The position numbers were made by a program, and so were the translations under genes. From positions 1 to 37,576 of the forward strand of contig JAHDIS010000042.1 in NCBI GenBank assembly GCA_020630695.1: 37,576 nucleotides of DNA, written 5' to 3'. The stretch comes from Paracoccaceae bacterium. GTDB taxonomy: Bacteria > Pseudomonadota > Alphaproteobacteria > Rhodobacterales > Rhodobacteraceae. How positions within the stretch are numbered: position 1 is the stretch's first letter; every line of letters begins with the position of its first letter. Below, one piece after another: positions 1 through 8,430 of this stretch. Below the pieces are notes generated by a model. That model saw nothing but the letters and a program-made list of their open reading frames with translations. It searched no databases and was not told the DNA's origin.

Positions 1-50
1 ACCCCACAGCGACCTCAACGCTGCGCGTCTACCAATTCCGCCACGACCGC
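1..50 (-). tRNA. tRNA-Leu(GAG), 3' part cut off by the window edge
   Basis: The minus strand from position 50 downward starts GCGGTCGTGGCGGAATTGG, a typical bacterial tRNA-Leu acceptor strand and D-arm. It continues into a CAGCG/CGCTG anticodon stem with loop TTGAGGT, so the anticodon is GAG and it reads CUC/CUU codons. The variable arm, T-arm and acceptor 3' strand lie outside the window. Confidence in the identity is high; the 3' end cannot be seen. Confidence 0.93.
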
Positions 51-118
51 ACTGCCAATGACTTGGTAGCGGGGGATTAGACCAACCCTGCGACAGGCTC
101 AAGCGAAAAATACGCCTC

Positions 119-613
119 TTACGCAGACACTGCGGCAATCGTCATGCGCCGGCGGATCACCCGGCCAACGATCGCCGCAAGCACCAAGGCCAACACGATA
201 TAGCCGTGTTCCTGCTGATCTCCAAAGAAGACACGGTTGGTGCTGCGACCGGGCAGGAATTGAAAGGCCCCGGCCACCAGCAAGCCGTTCCAATACAGCG
301 ACTTCATTGCTTCTTCGTGGGTCTTGATCTTTCCCGCGAACACAGCGCGCATTGCAACCCACAAGGACCAAAGCGCCAGGATTGCCAGCAGATGGATGGG
401 GCTGAATGGCCCGACAACACCAAAACTGGTGATCCCGAAAGAGCTCAGCGCAGCCGTCGCCATGGCGATCACCCATACGTAGCCGGACATCTTGTGAAGG
501 CGATCCCTGCGGCGGCGGAACAGAGCAAAGGGCCCGAGCACCAGAGCAATCGTCGCGGTGACGATGTGGATCTGGGTGATTAGGTTCGTGCTCATGTATG
601 GCTCTAGTGTCAT
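119..613 (-). CDS. DUF2306 family membrane protein
   Basis: This 164-residue polytopic membrane protein resembles the DUF2306 (YozB-like) family, whose function is unknown. About four hydrophobic segments are visible, near residues 10-32, 42-66, 70-92 and 135-152. The motif HKMSGYVWVIAM follows an Arg-rich cytoplasmic loop (FRRRRDRLHK), and SPIHLLAILALW carries the conserved His typical of these proteins. The ATG at 613 is chosen because an AAGGAG ribosome site lies 7 nt upstream; a second Met at codon 7 has no such site. The gene is divergent from the LytTR regulator at 748, with about 135 bp between them, so the two may share a control region. That link is inference only. Confidence 0.85.
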   Translation of the reverse strand: MTLEPYMSTNLITQIHIVTATIALVLGPFALFRRRRDRLHKMSGYVWVIAMATAALSSFGITSFGVVGPFSPIHLLAILALWSLWVAMRAVFAGKIKTHEEAMKSLYWNGLLVAGAFQFLPGRSTNRVFFGDQQEHGYIVLALVLAAIVGRVIRRRMTIAAVSA

Positions 614-747
614 CGTAAAACTCCTTGGGTATTCAGATCGACAGTGCGGGCCTCGCCGGTTTTTCGAGTTGGGCGAAACTGGTCACACACTGGACAAATC
701 CCCTTGGGCCATGCCATTGAAACTGCGTACAAAACGGGGCTGGCTTC

Positions 748-1536
748 GTGAACGACAGCAAAACGCAACTCGCGCTTCGTGAATGGCGGACGGATATGAG
801 CAACCCGATCACATGGGTTGCGCTGATGGGCACAGCCGCGATTTTGTCGTTGCTCGGCCCATTCGGCACGGATCAGACGCTGGGCCTGATTCATCGTCTG
901 CTTTACTGGATCGTAACCGTGACGCTGACCTTCGGTTTTGGCGCCCTGTCCAATGAGATCATCCGCCACTGGATGAGCAAGGCACCGATTGCGCTTATCA
1001 TTGCAGTTGCCGGATGCGTGACCGGTCTGGGCATTTGTCTGATCGTTATGGTGATCAACTGGATCGTCTTCGATTTTGTGCCGCCGCTAAATGAATGGCC
1101 GACCTTTTTCGGGACGGTCATGGCCATCAGCTACATCGTGACGGGCGCGCTTTACTATGCAGGATTGCGCCGGGGCGAAGCGGCTGCCCCTGCGGCGACC
1201 GCCACGCCAAAGCCGGTCGCCCTGCTCGATCGCATCCCGCTCGAGAAACGGGGCCGGTTGGTTGCTCTTTCGGTCGAGGATCACTACGTGCGGATTGCGA
1301 CGACCAAAGGCACGGAAATGGTTCTGATGCGGTTGTCCGATGCCATTCGCGAAACCGGTGATACCGCGGGCGCTCAGGTTCACCGGTCACACTGGATAGC
1401 CTTTGCGCAGGTGCGTGCTGTACGACGCGAAGGGGATCGGGCGATTTTGACGATGAGCAATGACTCAGAGATCCCGGTCAGTCGCGCCAATATCGCCAAG
1501 ATCAAGGAGGCGGGGCTGCTGCCGCGTTCACAATGA
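748..1536 (+). CDS. Membrane-anchored LytTR-type transcriptional regulator
   Basis: This 262-residue protein has two parts. Four hydrophobic segments lie near residues 20-38, 48-68, 78-104 and 116-140. After an Ala/Pro linker comes a LytTR DNA-binding domain (about 165-255), with the segments [22 protein letters not shown] and IPVSRANI characteristic of the fold. It should bind DNA from the membrane; no phosphoacceptor receiver domain is present, so it is not a classical response regulator. The GTG at 748 is preferred because the stretch ALREWR before the first membrane helix resembles relatives I recall. An ATG at 796 with a GGCGGA upstream is a credible alternative. The stop overlaps the lipB start (ATGA), so the two are translated from one message. 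Targets are unknown. Confidence 0.82.
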   Translation: MNDSKTQLALREWRTDMSNPITWVALMGTAAILSLLGPFGTDQTLGLIHRLLYWIVTVTLTFGFGALSNEIIRHWMSKAPIALIIAVAGCVTGLGICLIVMVINWIVFDFVPPLNEWPTFFGTVMAISYIVTGALYYAGLRRGEAAAPAATATPKPVALLDRIPLEKRGRLVALSVEDHYVRIATTKGTEMVLMRLSDAIRETGDTAGAQVHRSHWIAFAQVRAVRREGDRAILTMSNDSEIPVSRANIAKIKEAGLLPRSQ

Positions 1537-2219
1537 CAGACATTTCCTCAGTTGAATGGAAGATCAGCGACACGCTGGTGCCCTACCAAGAGGCGCTCGA
1601 CTTCATGGAGGCCCGCGCCGAGGCGATTGCACGGGGCGAGGCGGCCGAATGCATCTGGCTGCTAGAGCACCCTCCTCTTTACACCGCCGGAACCTCGGCC
1701 CGGATCGAAGATCTCAGGGACCCTGAGCGCTTTCCGGTGCACGCCACCAAACGGGGTGGTCAGTACACCTACCATGGGCCCGGTCAACGGGTGGCCTATG
1801 TGATGCTGGACGTTGGCAAACGCGGTCGGGATGTGCGCTGCTTTGTGCGCGACCTTGAGGCATGGGTTATCACTGCCTTGGGGGAATTTGGCCTGACCGG
1901 TCATATCCGCGAAGGACGTGTCGGGGTCTGGATCGAAAGACCGGACAAACCGCGCACGGCTTCCGATGCAATGGCCGAAGACAAGATTGCCGCGATTGGC
2001 ATTCGTCTGCGCCGCTGGGTCAGCTTTCACGGCATTTCCATCAACGTGGAACCCGATCTGGAACATTTCGACGGCATCGTGCCCTGCGGGATCACAGATT
2101 ACGGCGTCACATCGCTGGTGGATCTGGGCCTTCCTGTCACCATGGACGACGTAGACGTTGCCCTGCGACATGGATTCGAAGCTGTTTTCGGTACTGAGCG
2201 CAAAGCCTGCAACACCTGA
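1533..2219 (+). CDS. lipB: Octanoyl-[acyl-carrier protein]:protein N-octanoyltransferase LipB
   Basis: LipB moves the octanoyl group from acyl-carrier protein to the lipoyl domains of 2-oxoacid dehydrogenases and the glycine cleavage H protein, the first step of lipoate synthesis in the cytoplasm. The 228-residue length is normal. Family signatures are clear: [12 protein letters not shown] near residue 74, the lysine of [12 protein letters not shown] (Lys151) and the acyl-accepting cysteine of DGIVPCGI (Cys185), with the HGISINV segment between them. The start overlaps the stop of the upstream LytTR gene by four bases (ATGA), so it probably depends on coupled translation. A strong hairpin follows the gene in the convergent spacer at 2243-2271. 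lipA is not in the window. Confidence 0.96.
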   Translation: MTDISSVEWKISDTLVPYQEALDFMEARAEAIARGEAAECIWLLEHPPLYTAGTSARIEDLRDPERFPVHATKRGGQYTYHGPGQRVAYVMLDVGKRGRDVRCFVRDLEAWVITALGEFGLTGHIREGRVGVWIERPDKPRTASDAMAEDKIAAIGIRLRRWVSFHGISINVEPDLEHFDGIVPCGITDYGVTSLVDLGLPVTMDDVDVALRHGFEAVFGTERKACNT

Positions 2220-2242
2220 TACGCTGCCTAAAGCAACAGCAA

Positions 2243-2271
2243 ACGGCCGGCGCCTCTCGGCGCCGGACCGT
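2243..2271. terminator. GC-rich hairpin between convergent genes (likely bidirectional terminator)
   Basis: CCGGCGCC (2247-2254) and GGCGCCGG (2259-2266) form a perfect 8-bp stem around loop TCTC. ACGG (2243-2246) can extend it with CCGT (2268-2271) across one bulged A. It sits in the 57-bp gap between the lipB stop and the stop of the minus-strand gene at 2277. There is no long T run on either side, so the terminator role is inferred from position. Confidence 0.6.
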
Positions 2272-2276
2272 GACCG

Positions 2277-2579
2277 CTAGACCTGCTGGCGCCGCTCGCG
2301 TGCCCCGCCTCTGCGGCGCGGCTTAGGCATGCCCAAATCAAGTGGCTGCAACGGGAATCGCAGGCTTTCACAGATCAGAAAGCAAAACTCGGCGACTGCC
2401 GGATCTGTCCGGATATACATGGCCACATCCAGATAGGCGCGCACCGCTTCATATTCATAGCTTGAATGGCCGGGCAAGGCACCGAGCCATTGCATATAGC
2501 CAAGCTGGCCCAGTTCCTTGGCGCGCGCCGGTGGAATATGCCGGCCTCGCAGTCCAGTTAACGTTCGTTCTATCATCAT
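2277..2579 (-). CDS. Small protein of unknown function under cobalamin riboswitch control
   Basis: I do not recognise a characterised family for this 100-residue protein. It has no signal peptide or clear membrane helix. Its middle (ARAKELGQLGYMQWLGALPG, then a mixed helical stretch to about residue 80) looks like a small soluble fold, and the last 20 residues are strongly basic (KPRRRGGARERR). The ATG at 2579 is chosen because GGAGGG lies 6-8 nt upstream; another ATG follows at 2576. The longer frame opening at 2714 would begin next to the riboswitch and lacks a ribosome site. The cobalamin riboswitch at 2721-2888 reads straight into this gene, about 140 nt upstream, so expression should fall when cobalamin is plentiful. 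That links it to B12 supply, cobalt handling or a B12-independent substitute function, without saying which. Confidence 0.72.
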   Translation of the reverse strand: MMIERTLTGLRGRHIPPARAKELGQLGYMQWLGALPGHSSYEYEAVRAYLDVAMYIRTDPAVAEFCFLICESLRFPLQPLDLGMPKPRRRGGARERRQQV

Positions 2580-2720
2580 CAAAGCGCCCTCCGCGCCGAG
2601 GGCAAAGCGAACCGGACAGAAACGATACGGGTGAGCGGCCAGCGGCCGGGTTACCTGCGTGCTCTGACCGGGGCACCCCGCCCGGGTTGCAAACGCCCGG
2701 CACAATGATTGCACCGGGGT

Positions 2721-2888
2721 GATGGCAGGTCTCCTGACTTGCGGGTCAGCGCCGGGTCTGGGCCTTCCCGGGACGTGGTCCCAGTGGCTTGTGCCAGATC
2801 GGCTCGCCGCTCACAGTTGCGGGGGCAGTCGCGGAATTACACCGCGTTCCCTATTGGACCGCCGGGCCATCGCCCATTGGTCACCATC
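2721..2888 (-). promoter_or_regulatory. Cobalamin riboswitch (minus strand)
   Basis: Read on the minus strand, this segment has the diagnostic parts of a cobalamin aptamer. These are GGGAACGCGGTG, GACTGCCCCCGCAACTGTGA, the B12 box GCCACTGG...CCCGGGAAGGC at 2788-2762, and GACCCGCAAGTCAGGAGACC near the 3' end. The closing P1 helix can be drawn between GATGG (2888-2884) and CCATC (2725-2721). It lies between the murD stop and the small gene starting at 2579, which is its only downstream gene. Cobalamin riboswitches normally switch the downstream gene off when adenosylcobalamin binds. The 140-nt expression platform contains a GCCGGG/CCCGGGC hairpin; whether control is by termination or by hiding the GGAGGG site cannot be settled by eye. 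Confidence 0.95.
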
Positions 2889-2966
2889 ACACCCGGACTG
2901 TGCCAGCCCGGACGATGGCTGTCCATTGATTCTGATGTCATGAGGGCGCTTTCTTGCCCGCGCGTT

Positions 2967-4370
2967 TCAGCGCTTGGCCAGTTCTTCAGTGACGCGCTCA
3001 GCAAAATCATCGCCGCGCTTTTCGAAACTGTCATATTGGTCGAAGCTTGCTGCGGCCGGGGCCAGCAAAACCACCTCGCCCGGCTGCGCATCCGCCACGG
3101 CATGGGCCACGGCCCTTTCCATCGTTGTGCATATCTCCGCATCAACACCCGGCAATTGAAGCGCGAACCCTTCGGCTTCACGTCCAATCACATAGGCCTT
3201 GATCACGTTCTCCAACGCTGGCTTGAGAGCCTCCAACCCACCCTCTTTCATCAGCCCGCCGCAGATCCAGCGGATCTTGCCAAAGGCCTGCAAAGCCTTG
3301 AGCGCGCTGTCAACGTTGGTCGCTTTGCTGTCGTTGACATAAGACACCCCGCCCGCCTCTGCGATGCGCTGCGACCGATGCGGCAATCCACCGAACGACC
3401 GCAGACCGCTTTCGATATCACGAGGGCCAAGCCCAAGCGCCCGGCAGGCGGCGTAGGCCGCGCAGGCGTTTTGGTGATTGTGTGCGCCCGGAAGGCCGGG
3501 AATGTCGCGCATGTCGATCGACGCCACCTGACGGCCCTTGCGCCATTCGGCCAGAAATCCTTTGCGCGCGAACACATGCCAGCCCGGTCCGCTGAGCTTG
3601 CGCCCCGATGACACGCGGATAACCCGATCGTCGCTGCGCCCCTCGCTCATTTGCCCCGCTAGAAAGCGGCCCTCGACCTCGTCAACGCCGATCACGGCGC
3701 GATCCGGCCCACCTTCGGCAAAAAGCCGACGCTTGGCCGCAAAATATCCACCGAACCCAGCATGGCGGTCCAGATGATCCGGGCTCAGGTTTGTCCAGAC
3801 CGCCACATCCGGGGTCAGGGCACGCGCCAGATCGGTCTGGTAGCTCGAAAGCTCCAGCACGACGATGCCGCCATCTCCGGGCGGATCAATATCCAGCACG
3901 CCGCGTCCGATATTACCTGCCAGCTGTGCATCCCGGCCCGAAGCTTCTAGCACATGATGAATCAATGCCGACGTGGTGGATTTGCCGTTAGAGCCAGTGA
4001 TCGCAACGACGCGCGGCGCGCGATCAAATTGGTCCCATCCGGCCCCGAGCGACCGGAAAAACAAACCGATGTCATTGTCTACAGGGACACCGGCATCCAG
4101 TGCCGCTGCAATGACCGGGTTGAGTGTGGGATACAAATGAGGGATGCCCGGACTGACAACCAAACAGGCCAGATCTTCAAAGGCTTCCGACCGTGTCAGA
4201 TCGCGAACTGCAAAGCCTTCTGCCTTTGCCTTATCCCGCGCTTTGGGGTTGTCGTCCCAGACGACGACCTGCGCGCCGCCTTCCCGCAGCGCCCGCGCCG
4301 CTGACAGCCCGGACCGCCCCAGACCAAGCACGGCCACCCCCTGCCCTTCAAAACCCTGCACCGGGATCAT
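2967..4370 (-). CDS. murD: UDP-N-acetylmuramoyl-L-alanine:D-glutamate ligase MurD
   Basis: MurD adds D-glutamate to UDP-MurNAc-L-Ala using ATP, the second amino acid step of peptidoglycan precursor synthesis in the cytoplasm. The protein shows the N-terminal UMAG-binding Rossmann motif [15 protein letters not shown], the Mur ligase ATP loop [16 protein letters not shown], the central [13 protein letters not shown] and the C-terminal [16 protein letters not shown] place the start at the ATG at 4370 (467 residues), because GGAGG stands 5 nt before it and the chain then opens directly on the nucleotide fold. A start at 4406 would add 12 residues with no ribosome site. It is the last gene of the leftward dcw run and is separated from mraY by the FrhB/BciB-like gene. 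ftsW, murG and murC, which often follow murD, are absent. Confidence 0.97.
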   Translation of the reverse strand: MIPVQGFEGQGVAVLGLGRSGLSAARALREGGAQVVVWDDNPKARDKAKAEGFAVRDLTRSEAFEDLACLVVSPGIPHLYPTLNPVIAAALDAGVPVDNDIGLFFRSLGAGWDQFDRAPRVVAITGSNGKSTTSALIHHVLEASGRDAQLAGNIGRGVLDIDPPGDGGIVVLELSSYQTDLARALTPDVAVWTNLSPDHLDRHAGFGGYFAAKRRLFAEGGPDRAVIGVDEVEGRFLAGQMSEGRSDDRVIRVSSGRKLSGPGWHVFARKGFLAEWRKGRQVASIDMRDIPGLPGAHNHQNACAAYAACRALGLGPRDIESGLRSFGGLPHRSQRIAEAGGVSYVNDSKATNVDSALKALQAFGKIRWICGGLMKEGGLEALKPALENVIKAYVIGREAEGFALQLPGVDAEICTTMERAVAHAVADAQPGEVVLLAPAAASFDQYDSFEKRGDDFAERVTEELAKR

Positions 4371-4480
4371 CGCTGCCTCCGCCGTCGCCGCTATATTCTG
4401 CGACACCAGCGCTACCGCAAACGATCAAAACGCGAAAGCCCTGCCTCTGGCTCGGCTGCACAAAAATACGGAATTGGCTC

Positions 4481-5704
4481 TTACCGGTCCCTCCGCTCGC
4501 CGGGCTCCGCTATCAGCCCATAGCGCTCTGCCAGATGCCAGACGTGATCCGGGATCATGTTTTTCATCTTAGCCGGATGGGCCCTGCGCAGATGCAGAAC
4601 GGTCTCGGCGGCCTTCATCTCGACACGCGCGCGGGCAAATTCCAGCCCCCGGGGCCCGGTGCGGGGTTGCAGCCACGCCACGATCGGCCGCACCCAATTG
4701 GGCATACGCCGCAACGGCAGACCACCAGCCGCCCGTTCCGTATTGGTCACAAACCCCCGAACCGCGGCTTCCCGTTTGCCGTTGTCCGTCAACTCCGACA
4801 AAACCGCCCGACCCTGCAACCGCTCCAGAACCTTGGCGCCGCGCGCATTGCGCACGATCAGCCATTGCTCACCATCGCCGCCCATGTAGCCAACTGTGAT
4901 ATCGGCCAGCCGGTTGGTGTAATCCACACAGGTCTTGCAGGTCATGGGAAAGAAATCTGCGGGCAGATCCGAAATCGGCAGCTTCAAAAAGGGAATGAAG
5001 CGCGGCTTGCGCCCATCATCAAAGCGTAGCTCGACACTGTAGTCGGCGCGAAATTCGAGGTAGCTCACCGTTTCGGGGCGATCATCCAAAAGACCCAGAA
5101 ACGTGTGAAACCGGGCGGTTGTGGTGTTGTCACTGCACGGCGTTCCGATGACGGTGATTTCGTCAAAGCCCAGTTCCGCTTCGAGAGCGCGCAGCGCGTA
5201 GACCTGACAAGGCACCCCGACCACGGCGATCCGGCGGTGGCCCGCCGCGGCAGCCGGTTCCAGCAAAGCAAGCAAGGGTCCGTACCCCATGCGCATACCG
5301 CGGCACTGCGCCATATCCTGCGCCTCGGTGACAATGACAGGCATCGGCTTCCATCGGTCATGCGGATCGGGCGCGGTGGCCAGAACGGCATCCACCGCGC
5401 CGGCACGCAGCAACTCCGCCGCAAGAGCCGTGGTCAGGCCCGTCCACTGCGCACCTTCGGCCGCTGGCTCCAACCGCGCACGGTGCATGGTTTGAAATAC
5501 ACCAAAGAACGCTTCGTCGCCGGTTTCGGCAACCCGCCCATGGACCGACCGTTCCAGGGCCGGATAGTCCGGCGCAATGAATTGACAGGCACGCCCACAG
5601 GCGCGGCCATCCCCCATCCGGCTGATGCCGCAGTCGGTGCATAGCCCGGCTCTGGGCGCGCCACCGATATTGGGAACCCTGAGCCCAGTTTGCCCACCAT
5701 CCAT
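4481..5704 (-). CDS. FrhB/BciB-type iron-sulfur flavoprotein (coenzyme F420 hydrogenase beta-subunit family)
   Basis: This 407-residue protein belongs to the FrhB family, which includes F420-dependent dehydrogenase beta subunits and BciB, the ferredoxin-dependent 8-vinyl reductase of chlorophyll synthesis. Cysteines at 22, 25, 36 and 40 (CTDC...CGRAC) form a probable N-terminal iron-sulfur site. The family segments VVGVPCQVYALR, GTPCSDNT and MTCKTCVDYTNRLADITVGY follow in the usual order, giving further cluster and flavin-binding residues. The ATG at 5704 has AGGAGG 7 nt upstream. A perfect TGT-N12-ACA palindrome lies just before the gene (5729-5748). It sits between mraY and murD, reading the same way. 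I cannot choose between BciB and another FrhB-like reductase; the palindrome, if a PpsR site, favours a pigment-related role. Confidence 0.82.
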   Translation of the reverse strand: MDGGQTGLRVPNIGGAPRAGLCTDCGISRMGDGRACGRACQFIAPDYPALERSVHGRVAETGDEAFFGVFQTMHRARLEPAAEGAQWTGLTTALAAELLRAGAVDAVLATAPDPHDRWKPMPVIVTEAQDMAQCRGMRMGYGPLLALLEPAAAAGHRRIAVVGVPCQVYALRALEAELGFDEITVIGTPCSDNTTTARFHTFLGLLDDRPETVSYLEFRADYSVELRFDDGRKPRFIPFLKLPISDLPADFFPMTCKTCVDYTNRLADITVGYMGGDGEQWLIVRNARGAKVLERLQGRAVLSELTDNGKREAAVRGFVTNTERAAGGLPLRRMPNWVRPIVAWLQPRTGPRGLEFARARVEMKAAETVLHLRRAHPAKMKNMIPDHVWHLAERYGLIAEPGERRDR

Positions 5705-5728
5705 CGCTCGCCTCCTGTCAATCCGAAT

Positions 5729-5748
5729 GTGTCAACTATAGTTGACAC
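5729..5748. promoter_or_regulatory. Perfect 20-bp palindrome, candidate PpsR/CrtJ-type or MarR-type operator
   Basis: GTGTCAACTATAGTTGACAC is a perfect inverted repeat. It contains TGT-N12-ACA, the consensus recorded for the photosynthesis repressor PpsR/CrtJ of purple bacteria. It ends 24 bases before the ATG of the FrhB/BciB-like gene. The centre (TATAGT on the minus strand) could serve as a -10 hexamer, so a bound repressor would block the promoter; the matching -35 is poor. MarR- or GntR-type regulators also use such palindromes, so the regulator is not certain. Confidence 0.6.
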
Positions 5749-5799
5749 TGCGCGGTGAAGCGAGTCTGTTCTTGCCCGGTTGGAAAATGTCTTTGGGGT

Positions 5800-5818
5800 T
5801 TGGGGGCATCGCCCCCAA
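5800..5818 (-). terminator. Hairpin downstream of mraY, possible terminator
   Basis: TTGGGGGC (5800-5807) pairs perfectly with GCCCCCAA (5811-5818) around a 3-nt loop, about 80 nt after the mraY stop on the minus strand. A smaller GCGGC/GCCGC hairpin lies between it and mraY. No T run follows, so it may be an attenuator or a Rho-assisted stop rather than a classic terminator. Confidence 0.5.
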
Positions 5819-5898
5819 GGCCTGCGTGGCCTGAACGCATACCAAGCGGCGCGGCAAAGCCGCCCCGCTAGATCAATACCGCGGTCAATGTGTTGCGA

Positions 5899-6981
5899 TC
5901 AGCGTACTTTGAGGGTTGCCAGACCGATGATGGCGAGGATCAGCGAAATGATCCAGAACCGGATCACGATCTGCGGTTCGGCCCAGCCCTTCTTTTCATA
6001 GTGGTGATGGATCGGTGCCATCAGGAACACACGCTTGCCCGTGCGTTTGAAGTAGAGCACCTGAATGATCACGCTGAGCGCCTCAACCACAAAGAGCCCG
6101 CCAACGATCGCCAGAACCAATTCGTGCTTGGTAGCAACCGCGATTGCGCCCAAAGCCCCGCCCAGCGCCAACGATCCAGTATCGCCCATGAAGACGGCCG
6201 CCGGAGGCGCGTTGTACCACAAAAAGCCAAGCCCCCCGCCGACAACACCTGCCGCGAAGATCAGGATCTCGCCAGTCCCCGGCACATAGTGCACATCCAG
6301 ATATTCTGTGAAATCGACCCGGCCCACGGCATAAGCGATGACACCCAGCGTCGAAGTTGCGATCATGACCGGCATGATGGCCAGCCCGTCCAGCCCATCC
6401 GTCAGATTGACGGCATTGGCCGCGCCGACGATCACGACGACAGCAAACGGCACGAACAAATAGCCAAGATTGATCAGGGTATCTTTGAAAATCGGCAGCG
6501 CCAGTCGGCCCGAAAGCGCCTCGGGGTGGTACTGAGCCGCCCACCAACCGGCAATCGCTGCGATCAGAAAGCCCAGCAAAAGCCGCACCTTACCAGACAC
6601 ACCAGCGGTATTTTGCTTTTTCACCTTGGCATAGTCATCCGCAAATCCGATGGCGGCGTAACTGATCGTGACAAACAGCACCATCCAGACAAAGGGATTG
6701 TCCCATCGCGCCCAGAGCAAGGTCGACGTCACCAAGGCACCGATGATCAACAACCCGCCCATTGTGGGCGTTCCGGCTTTTACGAAATGACCTTCGGGGC
6801 CATCGTCACGGATCGGCTGCCCCTTGCCCTGACGTTTCCGCAGAACGTTGATCAGCGGCTTTCCAAACAGGAAACCAAAGATCAGCGCGGTCAGAAACGC
6901 GCCCCCGGCCCGAAACGTGATGTAGCGGAACAGGTTGAAAAAATCCCCGCCGTCGCTGAGTTCTGTCAACCAAAATAGCAT
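5899..6981 (-). CDS. mraY: Phospho-N-acetylmuramoyl-pentapeptide transferase MraY
   Basis: MraY transfers phospho-MurNAc-pentapeptide from UDP to undecaprenyl phosphate, making lipid I at the inner membrane. The 360-residue protein has the expected ten membrane segments and the family motifs: [12 protein letters not shown] with the Asp pair, [13 protein letters not shown] with the Mg-binding Asp, and [13 protein letters not shown] near the C-terminus. The ATG at 6981 follows AAGGGG by about 8 nt, and only 12 bp separate it from the murF stop, so it belongs to the same leftward operon. Hairpins after the stop suggest at least partial transcription ending before the FrhB/BciB-like gene. Confidence 0.98.
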   Translation of the reverse strand: MLFWLTELSDGGDFFNLFRYITFRAGGAFLTALIFGFLFGKPLINVLRKRQGKGQPIRDDGPEGHFVKAGTPTMGGLLIIGALVTSTLLWARWDNPFVWMVLFVTISYAAIGFADDYAKVKKQNTAGVSGKVRLLLGFLIAAIAGWWAAQYHPEALSGRLALPIFKDTLINLGYLFVPFAVVVIVGAANAVNLTDGLDGLAIMPVMIATSTLGVIAYAVGRVDFTEYLDVHYVPGTGEILIFAAGVVGGGLGFLWYNAPPAAVFMGDTGSLALGGALGAIAVATKHELVLAIVGGLFVVEALSVIIQVLYFKRTGKRVFLMAPIHHHYEKKGWAEPQIVIRFWIISLILAIIGLATLKVR

Positions 6982-6993
6982 ACTGCTGCCCCT

Positions 6994-8430
6994 TTACCCT
7001 TCACCGCCCGCGGGGGATTGGCCCATTTTGCGGATCGCGTCAACCACACGGGCCAGCCCCATGGACAACGACCCTTTGGCCAAAACCACATCCCCGGCAT
7101 CCAGATCACGCATGACCCCGGCGGCCATATCCGCACTTTGCTCGCACCACCGCCCGCGTTTTTCTTCGGGCAGTGCCTCCCACAGGTGGCGCATCAAAGG
7201 TCCAACGCAGTGCACTTTGTCGATGCGCGCCATCGATGGCAGCGCCGCGATCCCTGCATGCAATTGCGCTTCAGTGCTGCCCAGTTCCTTCATATCCCCC
7301 AGATAGGCAATCCGCCGACCCTTGGACACGCGGCCGATGTCATGTTGCGGCTCGGCTGCGGCCAACACCTCAAGGGCTGCGCCAAGCGACGCCGGGTTGG
7401 CGTTGTAACTGTCGTCGATCAGCTCGACCGTCATCTGCGTTTCCACAGCATCCAATGTAATGACTTCACGCGCCCCGCGCCCCGCACCCGGAGACCAGTT
7501 GCCGATAGCCGTCACCGAGAGCGCCAGATCCAGCTGCAAGGCGTCACAGACCGCCAGCACCCCTATTGCATTCTGTGCATAATGCCGTCCGGGCACCTGC
7601 ACCTTGTACAACACCGGTGCGCCGTGAATTTCGGCCTGCGCCACAGTTGTCGCGTCGCCTACGGTCACTTTGGCCAGATGAAACGGATGCCCGGCTTTTT
7701 CGCCGAACGCCACCGGATGCCCTGCGGCCTGCGCCAGATCGGCAAGGATCGGGCTGACGTCCAGATCTCCGTTGAAGATCGCCGTGCCGCCCGGTTCCAG
7801 CCCGTCATAGATCGCGCCTTTTTCGCGCGCGATGCCTTCGAGACTTTCAAAGGCCGCCAGATGCGCTGGCGCCACGATGGTCACCATGGCCACATGAGGA
7901 CGGGCCATGCAGGCCAGAGGTGCGATTTCGCCGGGATGGTTCATCCCGATTTCGATCACGGCAAAATCGCGATCGCGCGGCATGCGCGCTAAGGTCAGCG
8001 GAACGCCCCAATGATTGTTGTAGCTCTTTTCGGCAGCATGCACGCTGCCATGCGCCCCAAGAACAGTACGCAGCATTTCCTTGGTCGAGGTCTTGCCCAC
8101 GCTGCCGGTGACCGCAACCACGCGGCCTTTGAACCGCGCCCGTGACGCAACACCCAGATTTTCAAGCCCGGTTTGCACATCATCAACCAAAAGCAATGGC
8201 GCATCTTCAGAAACACCATCGGGAATTCGGCTGACCAAAGCAGCCCCTGCGCCTTTTTCCAAAGCGGCGGCGACAAAGTCGTGACCATCCCTTGCTGCCT
8301 TGAGCGCCACGAACATCTCGCCCTGCTCAATGGTGCGTGTGTCGATGGAAACACCATTGACCGACCAGTCCCCGATGGCCCGCCCGCCTGTTGCCTCGGC
8401 CGCTTCGGCGGCAGTCCACAAAGCGCTCAT
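6994..8430 (-). CDS. murF: UDP-N-acetylmuramoyl-tripeptide:D-alanyl-D-alanine ligase MurF
   Basis: MurF adds the D-Ala-D-Ala dipeptide to UDP-MurNAc-tripeptide, completing the cytoplasmic pentapeptide precursor. The 478-residue chain has the N-terminal substrate domain (SIDTRTIEQGEMFVALKAARDGHDF), the ATP loop VAVTGSVGKTSTKEML near residue 105, the motif EIGMNHPGEI and the C-terminal IDDSYNANPASLGAAL. The length is normal for the family. Its ATG at 8430 overlaps the murE stop (ATGA), so the two are coupled in translation. Order and neighbours are those of a canonical dcw cluster. Confidence 0.97.
   Translation of the reverse strand: MSALWTAAEAAEATGGRAIGDWSVNGVSIDTRTIEQGEMFVALKAARDGHDFVAAALEKGAGAALVSRIPDGVSEDAPLLLVDDVQTGLENLGVASRARFKGRVVAVTGSVGKTSTKEMLRTVLGAHGSVHAAEKSYNNHWGVPLTLARMPRDRDFAVIEIGMNHPGEIAPLACMARPHVAMVTIVAPAHLAAFESLEGIAREKGAIYDGLEPGGTAIFNGDLDVSPILADLAQAAGHPVAFGEKAGHPFHLAKVTVGDATTVAQAEIHGAPVLYKVQVPGRHYAQNAIGVLAVCDALQLDLALSVTAIGNWSPGAGRGAREVITLDAVETQMTVELIDDSYNANPASLGAALEVLAAAEPQHDIGRVSKGRRIAYLGDMKELGSTEAQLHAGIAALPSMARIDKVHCVGPLMRHLWEALPEEKRGRWCEQSADMAAGVMRDLDAGDVVLAKGSLSMGLARVVDAIRKMGQSPAGGEG

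Noticed and set aside
2709-3611. 300-codon plus-strand frame across the riboswitch and the end of murD
   Set aside because: It runs through the cobalamin aptamer and antisense to murD, has no ribosome site and resembles no protein.
5890-6978. 362-codon plus-strand frame opposite mraY
   Set aside because: Antisense to an unmistakable mraY; rich in Gln, His and Arg as expected of such a shadow.
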